Assembly (NCBI GenBank): GCA_000467715.1
Contig: AJFK01000171.1
Span: forward strand, 1-64,000
DNA length: 64,000 nucleotides
Source: Hysterium pulicare CBS 123377
Taxonomy: Eukaryota > Ascomycota > Dothideomycetes > Hysteriales > Hysteriaceae
Reading direction: 5' to 3'
This document shows positions 46,258 through 57,522 of the stretch, one piece after another. The notes below the pieces were generated by a model. The model was not told the DNA's origin. It worked only from the letters and a program-made list of their open reading frames with translations, and made no database searches. Within the stretch, counting starts at the first letter, position 1. The number at the start of each line of letters is the position of its first letter. The translations under genes were made by a program, and so were the position numbers.

Positions 46258-47250
46258 ATGAACGCTCTTACTGACCCATTAATTCCTGATATTCACAAAA
46301 ACAATCGACACTATGGTAAGTATACAACGTGTGAGAAATGTGGACCAAGGTATACTAATACATCAGCAGGAGGACTGTTCACAAAGACCTCTCATCATGA
46401 CACCTACAATTTCATTTCCCCTGCTCAATTCAATCTCTCTGGACGAGTTGCATTAATCACAGGCGCGTCCAAAGGAATTGGGTTGACAATGGCCATCTCG
46501 TATACCCGAGCACAAATTTCCGGATTATGTCTTGCTGCAAGATCAGACCTTTCGAAAACCGTCTCCGCAATTGAAGCCGCTGCGCGCGATGCTTCCGTCC
46601 CAGTCCCCAAGATTCTCCCGCTGGCTACCGACGTTACTGATGTGGCATCTGTGGAGGCAGCAGCAGCGAAGTTTAAGGAAGAGTTTCCCGGTGGTCTCGA
46701 CATTCTTGTTTCAAATGCGGGATATTTAGACCCGGAGAAGTTTATCGCCGATAGTAGCCCCCTTGAGTGGTGGCGTAGTATGGAGATCAATTTAAAGGGT
46801 CCGTATCTAATGGCGCGGTCATTTATCCCTCTTTTGTTGAATAAAAACGATGGATTGAAGGCCATTTGTAATGTGGTTTCGATTGGGGCTCACATGCTGC
46901 TGCCGGGAATGTCCTCTTACAACACGGCAAAGCTGGCCGTTTGTCGGCTTACTGAGTATCTAGATACGGAATATGGAGAGAAGGACTTGATAACGTTCGC
47001 ACTTCATCCTGGAGGGGTGGCCACTGAAATGGGCATGAAGCTCCCTGAAGAGAAGAAAGTCATGCTGACTGACACACATGAGCTTGTAAGCGACACCACG
47101 GTTTGGTTGACGGGAAAGCGAAGAGAGTGGCTGGGAGGGCGCTATGCAAGCGTCCAGTGGGATATGCAGCAGCTGGAAGAGCATTCAAAAGAAATTGTGG
47201 AGCAGGATCTGTTGAAGATTAAGTTGATGGTTGGTGACGGATTTCTATGA
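46258..47250 (+). CDS. Short-chain dehydrogenase/reductase
   Basis: Predicted 312 aa from two exons (46258-46315 and 46370-47250). The intron is 54 nt, stop-free and in frame, so an unspliced message would also be open. The Rossmann motif is GRVALITGASKGIG, followed by DILVSNAG (the usual NNAG altered to SNAG), INLKGPYL, and the catalytic YxxxK in SSYNTAK, with HPGGVATEMG after it. A non-conserved leader of about 45 residues precedes the SDR core. This is a cytosolic NAD(P)-dependent oxidoreductase. The substrate is unknown and no operon-like partner is obvious. Confidence 0.87.
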   Translation: MNALTDPLIPDIHKNNRHYGKYTTCEKCGPRYTNTSAGGLFTKTSHHDTYNFISPAQFNLSGRVALITGASKGIGLTMAISYTRAQISGLCLAARSDLSKTVSAIEAAARDASVPVPKILPLATDVTDVASVEAAAAKFKEEFPGGLDILVSNAGYLDPEKFIADSSPLEWWRSMEINLKGPYLMARSFIPLLLNKNDGLKAICNVVSIGAHMLLPGMSSYNTAKLAVCRLTEYLDTEYGEKDLITFALHPGGVATEMGMKLPEEKKVMLTDTHELVSDTTVWLTGKRREWLGGRYASVQWDMQQLEEHSKEIVEQDLLKIKLMVGDGFL

Positions 47251-47745
47251 TTGATACTGCTCTTTTAAGGCATGATATTTAGGCTATCTTATAACTCATC
47301 GCTATAGAAAAGCTCATTTACTCAAAAGTTGGATGGTCCGCACCCAAATGGATTGGAAGCGTACTGCGATGACTAGGTTTGAATATTTACTATAATAAAA
47401 GAGTATCCTTTCTCATGATGAAAGTCGTCAACTTCATTTATGAGGCGAATCTCGAAGCTTCCTCTAGGTAAGGGTTGGGCATTAGGAGGCATCGAACGAG
47501 CCAAACGAATCGAGTCACAAATATACCTCAGCTTGATATGTACTCCTCGCCGGCTCTGAACTCATCACCATTCTTACGTTGCAAACTCCAATTTTTGGAT
47601 AAATGGAAGGAACAGTACTTGAAACATTGGATGCTACTAGGTTTCTCATGAGAGCGGACAAAACAAGGTCACGTAAGAGCTAGTGATAATATGGGCTGCA
47701 ATGGTTTCTTCTACACTTGTCATACTATGGGGGTCTGTACATGAT
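47251..47745. other. Intergenic region between convergent genes
   Basis: About 495 bases forming the shared 3' region of the SDR and the beta-glucosidase. Nothing else seen. Confidence 0.45.
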
Positions 47746-50386
47746 TTACGGATCGTATGTAAAGTCCTGTTCAACCATAAACGATAGTTTCCCTTTCACA
47801 TCGACCAGACTCGAGCTCGTTGCCACAAACATTTCGTACTTTCCAGCGGCAACCCTCCATTTACCAACGCTTTCATCCCAGTAGGCTGCGTTGTCCCGCG
47901 AAAGAGGCACGGCAATCGTCTTTGCCTCGGTGGGGCTTAAAAATACCTTGGAGTATCCAATCAGCTCTTTTATCGGTCTCTCTACAGCATCCGTCTGCGG
48001 TGGTGCAATATAAACCTGTACGGTCTCTGCGCCTGCACATCTGCCAGTATTTAAAACTTTTGCGGTTACCCAAATCTTCGCTGTTGCATCATTCGCCAGG
48101 CACCCAGACAGCTTTGCATCCTTCACATCAAACAATGTGTAGCTCAACCCGTACCCAAAGGGGAAAAGCACACGCTTCTCATCATCCCAATGCCGATCAA
48201 AATGTCTGTATCCCACAAAGACACCCTCCACATACTCCACTTCCCTAGATTCATATGAATCAAGTCCAAAATTGCCGTAGCATGCTGTATGATTGTATTT
48301 CCGTGGCCATGAGATAGGCAGCTTCCCTGAGGGGTTGGTCTCCCCGAGGAGGACATCCAAAATTGCGTTTCCAGTTTCTTGTCCAGCGTACCAGGCCTGG
48401 ATAAAAGCCGCAACTTCGTCGAGCCAGGGCACTTCCACAGGGACGCCTGTTGTGTTGATGACAATAGTGTTAGAGTTCACAGCGGCGACGGCACTAATGA
48501 GGTTGTCTTGAGACCCATCGGCAGGGAGAACCATGGCAGAAAGATCTTGTCCTTCAGTTTCCCATTGCGTGGTATTCCCAACAAAAATAATCGCCAGATC
48601 GGCTTCCCGCGCAAGGGCGACTGCTTCCGACTGCAGGTCAAGCTCCATCTCGGCAGCGGACACGAATCCGATATGAACGGAGATTTGATTGTCCAAGAGG
48701 TAGAGTTCCGAGTTCGAGTCTGAAGAGGGTACGGTCTCAATACGTATGTCGTATGTTTGAGATGTCTCAAAAGGGTACTGAAAGCGGATCTCGTCTTGGA
48801 CTCCGAGAAGAAAGGCCATTGAATCCTCCGTAGCGTCTTTCTGCTGAGCAACAAGCTCATCGTTTATGTAAAGTCTTGAGGGGCCAATGCCGGAGAAGCT
48901 GAGATAATGCCTTCCAAGTCGAACGGGGCGATACGTTGTTGTGAAGCGAACACCCTGAGCGCCAGTTACCGCTGTATCCATGAGCGTGGTAAAATAGCCG
49001 CGGGGAAACTCTTCCGTATGAAATGGGTTCCCCGTCAAGTCCGTATTCATGAAGTACTCTGCCAGGAAGCCTGCATTGCCCTTGTTGTTAGTGGTTCCTT
49101 GCTGGAGTTCTGGGTAAACACGGAAAATATGAGCTCCTTTCGAATGAGACAGTTCGGCCTTCGGGCCCAGTCTCTGGGTAAATGCATCAAACGGTGTAAT
49201 TTTATAATGACAATTGAGTGATGCACTTCCTCCTCCATGGGCGGCAGCATATTTCGCCAATGGGCCCAAGAGGGCTATTTTCTTGGTGGACGTCAAATTA
49301 AGTGGAAGAATGTTGTCATGATTTTTCAGCAGGACCAATCCCTCGCTGCCAGCCTCCCTGATTAAGGCTTGGTGTTCTGGTAGGTTGATCGCTTCTTCTT
49401 TCGGGGTGGACTGTCGATCTGCAAATTTCCCAGTCTGATGTAGAAGCTTGAGTGTTGCGTTAACGCGCTCGTCAATATCGGATACGTCAATTGCCCCACT
49501 CCGTATGGCTTTCTTGACAGCATCAGGTGTTCTGTGCCTCGGAGGACCAGGCATTTCGAGATCGAGACTAGTCGACCTTAGAATATGCGCAACACACCCG
49601 TAACTCTTAACTTACCCGTACTTTACACTTTCCACGGTAGATGTCGCTCCCCAGTCACTCATGACCAGCCCCTTATAACCCCATTCATTTCGGAGTATAT
49701 CAGTCAAATATTTCGTTTGAGCATCCACATGCATGCCATTGATTTTCGGATAACTTGACATAAGGCACCACGGGTCTGCTTCCTTGATGACCATTTCGAA
49801 TGGCCTCAAGTAGATCTCGCTGATGACGATCAGGAGTCAGCCAGACGTGTAATCAGAGGTAAACTGGAACAACTTACCGTAAAGCGCGTTCGGAGATTGT
49901 TTCATTGACAGAAAACCGTCTCGTATCCTGCTCATTCCCTAGGAAGTGTTTTACAGTGGCTGCAACTCTCTCAGATTGGAGTCCTTTGACGTACTCGGCG
50001 GCGAGAGAGCCGGAGAGAAAGGGATCCTCGGAGAAAGCTTCAAAATTCCTTCCTCCAAGAGGAGACCGGTGACAGCAGACCGTGGGACCCAACAGGACGT
50101 AGGCACCTTTTGTTTGGGCTTCCTGTCCAAGTGCCTTGCCTATGCGTCTGGTGAGATCTCGGTTGAAGGTGGCAGCGATTGAAACGCAAGCTGGAAAGCA
50201 GGCGGCGGTCGTTCCATCAAAGAAGTCACTTCCTCGTGCGCCATTGGGGCCATCAGATACCTTGAGTGATGGAATCTGTAACCGATCAATAGCAGGCGTC
50301 TCCCATATATTCTTCGCTGCTAGAAGGGTGATCTTTTCGTCGAGGGTCATCTGCGCCAGAAGGGCGTGAAGGTCGACGGCAGGCAT
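47746..50386 (-). CDS. GH3 beta-glucosidase with PA14 domain, no signal peptide
   Basis: Predicted 844 aa from three exons: 50386-49878, 49819-49616 and 49567-47746. The N-terminal TIM-barrel has KVSDGPNGARGSDFF, GRNFEAFSEDP, VKHFLGNEQDTRR and the catalytic nucleophile Asp in GLVMSDWGATS. LDLEMPGPPRHR lies across the last junction. The alpha/beta sandwich follows, interrupted by a PA14 module (FLAEYFMNTDLTGNPF to RHYLSFSGIGPSRLYIND), then PFGYGLSYTLF and a fibronectin-III-like end. There is no signal peptide (it starts MPAVDLHALLAQM), so it acts in the cytosol on imported glucosides such as cellobiose. It is divergent from a sugar transporter, which supports that role. Confidence 0.93.
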
Positions 50387-50510
50387 GATGATGATTTCTA
50401 AAGACCTTCATAGTGATTCTCGAAATGCAAACGTTATGTAGCTGGAACAACGGGGCCACAGTTCGCTGGAGTGGCAACGAAGTGGAGTGCCGCCAGGTGA
50501 GGTGGAGGAG

Positions 50511-50722
50511 CGACGGAGAATCGACGGAGAATCTCCACTGGATCACGTAATCCCAGCCCGCTCACGTGAGCTCACGGAAACCTTCACCCGACATCTCTCA
50601 AGTTCTGGATGCACCACGATTCGCATGACTCGTGCTAACTCGGTGGCTGCAAGGCTGATGGCCCCCGCAAACAAAGAGATACTCCGTTGATTCTCCGCTA
50701 GGCTCTCCCCCTTCTCCGCTAG
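50511..50722. promoter_or_regulatory. Repeated CGGAG elements in the GH3/transporter divergent promoter
   Basis: Within the 605-base gap 50387-50991. A direct repeat CGGAGAATCGACGGAG (50514-50529) reappears inverted with one mismatch as CTCCGTTGATTCTCCG (50682-50697). A further CTCCG lies at 50714-50718, where TTCTCCGCTAG (50691-50701) is repeated exactly. Between them is a perfect 12-base palindrome GCTCACGTGAGC (50560-50571) with an E-box core. CGG-based repeats are the usual targets of Zn2Cys6 factors, and one is encoded two genes away. No binding data exist, so the assignment is inference. Confidence 0.6.
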
Positions 50723-50991
50723 CGCCCCGTTTCCGGCGTTTTTCATGCTTGAATTTCTCAATGAACATGTCCCCAGATCGTCCTACTACCACGTTTTGCG
50801 GGGAAAGGAGACGATGCATCTAGGAACCCAACTCGCAAGACCAGACTCGGGATGAAAGTATAAATTCCCGCGAGTTCTCTGTCCTCATGCCTTAACCCCT
50901 GTGTCGATAACTCCTTTTCTTTAACCCTCTCCAAGTCTAAGCCTCGCTTGACACCTGGAGGTCAAGGCCAATCATCAATTGAACAATCATC

Positions 50992-52762
50992 ATGGTGGAC
51001 GTTAAAGATACCACGACTGAGCATATCCATGACTTTAGCATGGAAGGCGAGCGACCAAAAGCCGTGGTCAGTGCCTCGGAGACATTGAAGCAGTTTGAGG
51101 CTCGTCAGCATTCATTGACAAGGGCTCAAGCTATCAAGGAGAATTGGAAGGCAATTGTATGGTGTAGGTCTTCGCGTCTCACACTCGACGACACTTTATC
51201 ACTAATGTCTGTCTACTCTAGGCCTGTACACATTCTTCATCTGCATCATGTTCGGTTTCGATTCACTGGCAGGAGGTGTTGTCGTCTCCATCCAGGAATT
51301 CCGAAAGGACTTTGGTCACCCCTACGCAGGAGATTATGTTGTGGATGCAAACTGGCAGTTGGGATTCCAAGCAGCAACTCTATTCGGTAAGGTTCAATTT
51401 CCTACCACAAACTACCTCGTCATCCATTTAACGGCTTCGCCAGGCATTATATTCGGCGGTCTCGTGACCGGCCTCGCTGTGAACCGCTTCGGCCGCCAAC
51501 CGTGTATCCTCATCGCCTACATCATCAACACGGGCGGTATCTTCCTGCAATTCTTTTCCGCAACCCCAGCCCAGTTCTTCGGGGGTAAACTCCTGACAGG
51601 CATTCCCCTCGGTTGCTTCACAACCGTTGCTCCCACCTATGCCTCTGAGATGGCACCTTTGAACATTCGAGGAGCAATCACTGCTGGTATGAACTTTGCC
51701 ATTGTGCTGGGCCAGTTGTTAGGCTATGGCGTCATGCGCCAGGCAAGCTTTTATACTGGCAAAAGTACATACCGAGTTCTCTTTGCAACTCAATGGGGTT
51801 TCGTGGCCGTTGGGCTATTGGTTTTACCCTTCTTCCCTGAGTCCCCATACTGGCTTGTTGCCCATGGAAAGCACGAAAAGGCTCGGCAAAACATCGTCAA
51901 ACTACATGCCCCAGACTACGATGTCGACGGTCACATGGCCGAAATTCATGACGCTTTGGCCAGGACGAACCAAGATAATGAGTCCCAGGGCTCCATGGCC
52001 GAGTGTTTCCAAAAGAAGAATCTCAAGCGTACAATGGTAGCTGTCTCGATGTTCTTCATCCAAAATGCATGCGGAACCAGCTGGGTCATTGGATACATGA
52101 GCTACTTTATGCAACTGGCCGGGATGAGTGTGGCGAAAAGCTTTGATACAACTGTCGGATTGTCTGGTCTCATGGTCATAGGAAACATGTGCGGCTGGGT
52201 GTTTGTGGAATGGTTCGGACGACGCAATACTGCACTGTACGGGACAGGCATTCTCTGCATCACACTTTTCCTAATCGGGGTGCTGGCATGCGTGAAAACA
52301 CACGGAGCGATATGGGGCCAAGTGGTTTTCATGGCGATATGGTCGTTCGGTGAGTCCATCTAATAACCAATCCTCCTCATCTTCTTCTCCTAATAGATCC
52401 CAGTGTACCAAGGAACGGTGGGCTCCGTAGCATGGCCGATCAGCGCTGAGAACCCGACTTCCCGTCTCCGCGCCCCCACACAATCTCTCAGCACTATCAT
52501 GAACGGTCTCAGCTCTTGCATCTGGTCGTTTGCCCTTCCGTACGCCATAAACCCTGACCAGGGCAACCTTGCCGGCAAAATCGCTTTCATCTTCGGGGCC
52601 GTCCTTGTCTTCGCTACCGTCTTCATCTATTTCTTCATCCCAGAGACAAAAGGGCGAACATACATTGAGATTGACGAGCTGTGGGGAAGGGGCACGCCTC
52701 CGAGGAAATTTAAGGAAACGAAGATTGTGACCGTCACCGAGGAGTCGAAGGTCGAAGAATAA
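50992..52762 (+). CDS. MFS sugar transporter (hexose/disaccharide:H+ symporter)
   Basis: Predicted 533 aa from four exons: 50992-51163, 51222-51386, 51444-52349 and 52404-52762. Sugar-porter motifs are present: FGFDSLAGGVV in helix 1, NRFGRQPC between helices 2 and 3, PTYASEMAPLNIRG, FFPESPYWLVAHGK, GRRNTALYG and the final FFIPETKGRTYIEIDELWG. Twelve helices are expected. The second intron (51387-51443, 57 nt) is stop-free and in frame. The pairing with a cytosolic GH3 enzyme suggests cellodextrin or other beta-glucoside uptake. Confidence 0.92.
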
Positions 52763-53104
52763 GCGACGGACGGGATTGGCTTGGCGGACGCATGGTTTAG
52801 AGCGTCAACTGGAGATAACGTATCCCATTATTTTTGTATACACGTGTGTCGGATCTATGGAATAATAGAACGGCTCATGCGATCTTTTGGAGTCGATATA
52901 CTGCCTTCGAAGGCCTGTTTCCTGAGATTATAGTGCTGATAGTGTTGTTTTTGCCAATGGGAGCGTACTTAATAGTAGCAGTGACTGATAGCAAACCATT
53001 AAAAGATGCTTTCAATTTGTGGTCTCGAAATGTAGAGGTACCGAGGACTCATGTTTCCCCAGTCTGCTGAAAATCGGCAAAAAGACGACACGTCGATTGA
53101 CCAA
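52763..53104. other. Intergenic region between convergent genes
   Basis: About 340 bases, the 3' regions of the transporter and the regulator. Nothing else seen. Confidence 0.45.
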
Positions 53105-55163
53105 TCATGTAGGACGAGATGAGTAATCCAGGTCTGCAAGAATTTCCACGAAATTCTGGACATAGCGACGGGACCGTTCTTCAATCTCCAAGAGGATTTC
53201 GGGTCCATCATCACGATCTAGCAAAGTAGCTGCGACCTCGCGAATTTTGACAATCTAGATGCAGTTAGCTTTGAGTAGGTAGTATAAGAAATTAAATTTT
53301 GCACAGCGTAGGGTCTGGAGAGCGAGGGACCGAAGACGCCAAGTGGCCCAAGTCAGAGCGAAGAATAACAAAGATCGCTTACCATCGATGATCCATTGGC
53401 TTCAAGCGTCCATGATGAACAAAAGTTCAGTAACTCTAGAAGCTCTCTAGCGATACTCTCTCGAAATTTCCACAGCTCAATTCTAGTAGGCCATTCCGGA
53501 ACCGATGCTGGCGAAGTTGCTGCACCGTCCGCATTGTTGATGGACGATGTGATTACCGACGCGTCTATCGTATGCCGAGGTTGATAGGAGTTCAAACAAG
53601 TTTCTAATATAGTGCTTTGAAGATACAAACTCGTAATATGAATGTTTGCGCGCATGATATCGAACTGATAGGCAAAGGGCGACTGCTGAGCGCTTTCATC
53701 TGAGCTCGGGATTTTAAGCTCATCTGGGAGCTCGTCCAGTGTCAAACTCAACTTCTTGATTATGCGAAGGAGAGCTTCCAAGCTTAAGGTAGACTTCTCT
53801 CTCGACATACTAGATGTAGGAGGGATCGATTCGTTGGAGTCGACGGCGGGAATTAAATATCCCAGGGTTCCGGAAGACATAGCATAAGCTTGAGGAGCAG
53901 AGCCGGGAAATCCATTAGAGAGGAGGTCAACAACGCAAAGGAAGACTTTGATGAGAGCAACGAAGCCAGAGATGAGAGGGGTACTTCCATTTGTAGATTG
54001 TCCTGTATGAAAATTAGGGGAGGGGGCAGGATCATTTGGCGATAGATCTTCGTCGGAAATCTCCAGCGGGAGTAAATAATCCCAGTCTGTGTGCGTGGGA
54101 TCGTAGCTGAGACCTGTATGGGGCACAATAAAGGAAAGACGATCGTGACTAGGCAGAAGTTAGTTTATCAAAGTATATTCTAGCAAATCGACCAGATTTG
54201 GCGCAAGCCAATGAGGAGTGAGGTTATAGGAGTTGATTCGTTCGTGGTTCGTGAAATAGCATGCATGAAAGGGATTGAGGCCTTACATTTGAATGATATA
54301 CAGGACCCAAAATGCCCGCTTGCATAGCTCTCCTTCCACCGCATTCAGATTGGCATACCCTTCTCTCCTGTACAGCTCCAATGTTCGGAAGAAGTCTATC
54401 GCTTCATTGGCATATCCCCAGCCTTGGCTCGGCCTTCCCGCATAATGTGACGCCATAGCCAAAACGATCGAAGTAAGCATCGTTTCCATAGTTGGACGGT
54501 TCTGCCATTCTGGCTCCGTTGCCACTCTGCTTAATAACACGATATGGCACGCCCGATCGACCATGCTACCCACATTAGTGTATCGTCCACAGCCATACTT
54601 TGCAATGTTACGTGGGATGGATGCCACAGTCACGGCACAAATGGACATGCAAAGTCGAAAGAACGATATATCGGTATGGTATGACTGGCTGCTTAGGAGA
54701 AGACGGAAGGATGGCTGGTGGACAAGAGGGAGAACAGGGTAGACAAGGTCGAGGTAGTCGGAGATAATCTGGAGGAAGATGGTGTGGGAGCATAGGTGCT
54801 CAACGGCGATATCCCCAATGGGCAGAGGGAAAGCATTTCTAGGTCGGCTAATAGATCCGTCTTCATCAGCACGGGGTCAAAAAGAGGATACAGAGATATT
54901 TAGAGCGGGGAAGAAGTACTGGCTAGGAGGTCCACGAGGTTTGCGGTCCTTAAGAAACGTGCACGGAGCCTTCACCTGAAGGCATTTTCGACAGACGGCG
55001 GCATCATTACCCTCAAATACACACTTTCCGAAGGGAACGCAACTCAGCCTTGGTCATGGGTGATGATGCGGGAAAGAGAGCTCACTTGAACTTTACGATC
55101 GCGGCAGAGATCACAGGCTTTCCGGGCTATACGGCGGCCTCTTCGTGGATTCACCGACGACAT
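53105..55163 (-). CDS. Zn2Cys6 transcription factor, candidate regulator of the glucoside unit
   Basis: Predicted 552 aa from five exons: 55163-55086, 55023-54920, 54847-54287, 54148-53383 and 53254-53105. The zinc cluster crosses the first junction: ARKACDLCRDRKVQCVFEGN then CRKCLQVKAPCTF, followed by a basic KDRKPRGPPS linker. The middle homology region includes FLQIISDYLDLVYPVLPLVH, HQPSFRLLL, ELCKRAFWVLYIIQ and HDRLSFIVPHTGLSYD. The C-terminal exon ends REVAATLLDRDDGPEILLE. The xylanase/amylase-regulator style layout fits a carbohydrate-responsive activator. It is convergent with the sugar transporter. Confidence 0.88.
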
Positions 55164-55457
55164 GACGATCGGTCCGCGACAAGAGTGTATGATCAAGCAT
55201 TGTAGTCGAAAGACGACGTCTTAATCGCAATGGCAGACTCTGATGGTGTTGAGGGACAACGACTGGCAATTGCCATGCCTCTCTCGCCGAGGTTCTTGCA
55301 GCGGCTAGATCGGATTTGTGCTAGGCTCTTGTTTCCCACCATGTACCCATATATGAATAACTTTCTTCGTTCCTCCTCAGTCTTGCCTAACCTAATTATA
55401 ACTGCCTGACTACTCTTGTAATACAAAGTCCTTCTACCTATACACGAATGCTACTCC

Positions 55458-57228
55458 ATGCACCTAGAGGATTCTGTAGGGATATTGCAGGCAGTGCGAC
55501 TGGCAGTCCGACACAGCCATCATTTAGATCAACAGTCCGTCAGTGCTTTAGCCATTACATCCTTAGATACAGATTGTAAAGGTAAACTAGTAAATGCATT
55601 AGAAGTGAGACTCGAAGATTTGAGGCGAAAGATCGTTTTAAGTATCCTGGTTACTATTCGGTGCGTGTCCGAAAAGGCTAGAATCCAATCAGAGCTGACT
55701 TTAGATAGTGACCAAGTGAATGTGAAAATCCAAAGACAATTAACGGTGATTGAACAAGGGAATGAGCTCGCGGAGTGTCTCTTTGACCTTGTCGATGAGA
55801 AATCGACATTGGAGAGCGGATCTCGTGAACGCAATATGGCAGTCTCATACGTCAAACCCTCCAAGAGTTCTATCTGCACCAATTCAGACCGTAAATACCG
55901 TGGATGCTGAAGGGCTCACCAATCGCTTCGTCAATCGCCTTCGCTTCCCCAGCATGGCGAGCTGCAAAGAAGAGACATCGCCTTGCAAAACAGCTCGTTG
56001 ATGACGTAGCCACAAAACCATGAGGGGTATTCCTATGGTTCTACTTGCTCGTCGGATCTCTGCTTGCGGGTTTCAGGAATGGGGATAGAATTTCTGATCT
56101 CCGTAAAAGGCTTGATATACTTCCACCCGACCCAGAACATCTCTTCCAAAACATCATGGACAGCATCAATCCTTTCTATGTCGAGCATGCCTCTCAGCTC
56201 TTCCAGATAGTTGGAGCTGCTGTTGAAGCACCATCTCTTCTACTTCTTTCTTTAATGGATGATGACGATGCCGATTCACTTCTCCGCGCGAATATTGAGA
56301 ATTTCACTGTAGAGCAAGTGAGTTCAAGAGCAGAGACAATGAAATGGAGGCTAAACAGCCGATGTATGCGTCTTCCAGAAATTAGTCATCATTCCCAAGA
56401 GGAGATAAACAGCAAAGCTTCCGAGCCGCATGCCACAGTTCAGTATCTACATCGCACAGTACTAAGAGTTCGTTTGATCCCTACCTACCCCTATGCCGCG
56501 GCCTCGTCCTTGACTACAAGCTCATTCCTCGGACGCAGTCCCATTCATCAGCCTGGGACGTTACAGCATTTTGTGTCTTCTATGCCAACAAGGCTACAGG
56601 TGCTTCCGAAGAGGCACTTGTTTCGATATTCGACGAGCTAACGCGGGTGGTTTCCTCCTCCAACAAAGCAGCAAACATCCCTGCTCCTTTTGAAGATTCA
56701 AGGTAGATCGGAAAATGTCTAGGACGAAATAAAGATTGCGAGAAATATGCGACTACTCTTGTGGCGTCCACTTGCTATTACAGAGGGGCTACTTTTTATT
56801 CGAAAGCAGATATGGATGATGATCAAAGACGTGCTGATCGCGGTAGAAGGTTAATATCTGATATTGTCCATCTCGCGCTGAGCGGATTGCACATTCTGCT
56901 AGTGTCTGAGATTCGCTTGCTGCGAAGCATTGCTGGAGAATCTTCATCTGCCAGTCATGGATTTATGATCAGACGAAATTACCATTTTCCATCAGTCGTG
57001 GAGTTTGTGGAAGTCTTGTTCCAAACGGGCGCGGACCCCAATTGGGCTTGGCACTCAATCATTTGCGAAATGTCTTCGTTCTCTCCGCCAAGAGATGAAC
57101 GGTTGTGGCCCAGACTTATAAGCATGAAGCAAATGTTGGTTCGCCATGGAGCCAAGTGGTTTCATGCTGAGGACAAAGCTCTCAGCGAGATTCTACATGA
57201 AGATATTAACGACCCGGCAAGGATATGA
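55458..57228 (+). pseudogene. NACHT/STAND (NLR-like) gene relic
   Basis: Three pieces in different frames. At 55458-55910 lies a helical N-terminal region of the kind that precedes fungal NACHT domains. At about 55960-56641 comes the region following the ATPase (QLVDDVATKP, then GVFLWFYLLVGSLLAGFRNG, LRKRLDILPPDPEHLFQNIM and VQYLHRT), interrupted by an in-frame TGA near 56021. At 56761-57228 is a C-terminal part with an isolated GADPNW ankyrin-like motif. The P-loop and the rest of the NTPase core are missing between pieces one and two, and several frame breaks are present. Intact relatives act in non-self recognition and programmed cell death. This copy cannot encode a working switch. Confidence 0.72.
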
Positions 57229-57522
57229 AAGTTGCAAGATACAGTCGCACAAAGAGAGGATTTACTTCACACTACTAAAAAGTTTCCAAAGAGTAAGTTC
57301 ACCCGTTTAAAGCGAATAAAGAAATTCTTTTCAAGACCCGATGGATAGACCCCAAGGAGGCTTTCTCGAAAGGTAGCATCATCCTTTACTTCTCGAAATT
57401 TGCCGCTCTAGATAAGTGGTCAATGCCAAAAGCCATTCGCCAGTTAGCATATTCTGCTCTTCAAGTTACATGATTTAAAAGGCGGAGAATGCTAGAAGGC
57501 CCGTAATGGGACTTAAATCTGT

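Noticed and set aside
48379-48723. Plus-strand frames inside the GH3 gene
   Set aside because: They are antisense shadows of the conserved GH3 coding sequence.
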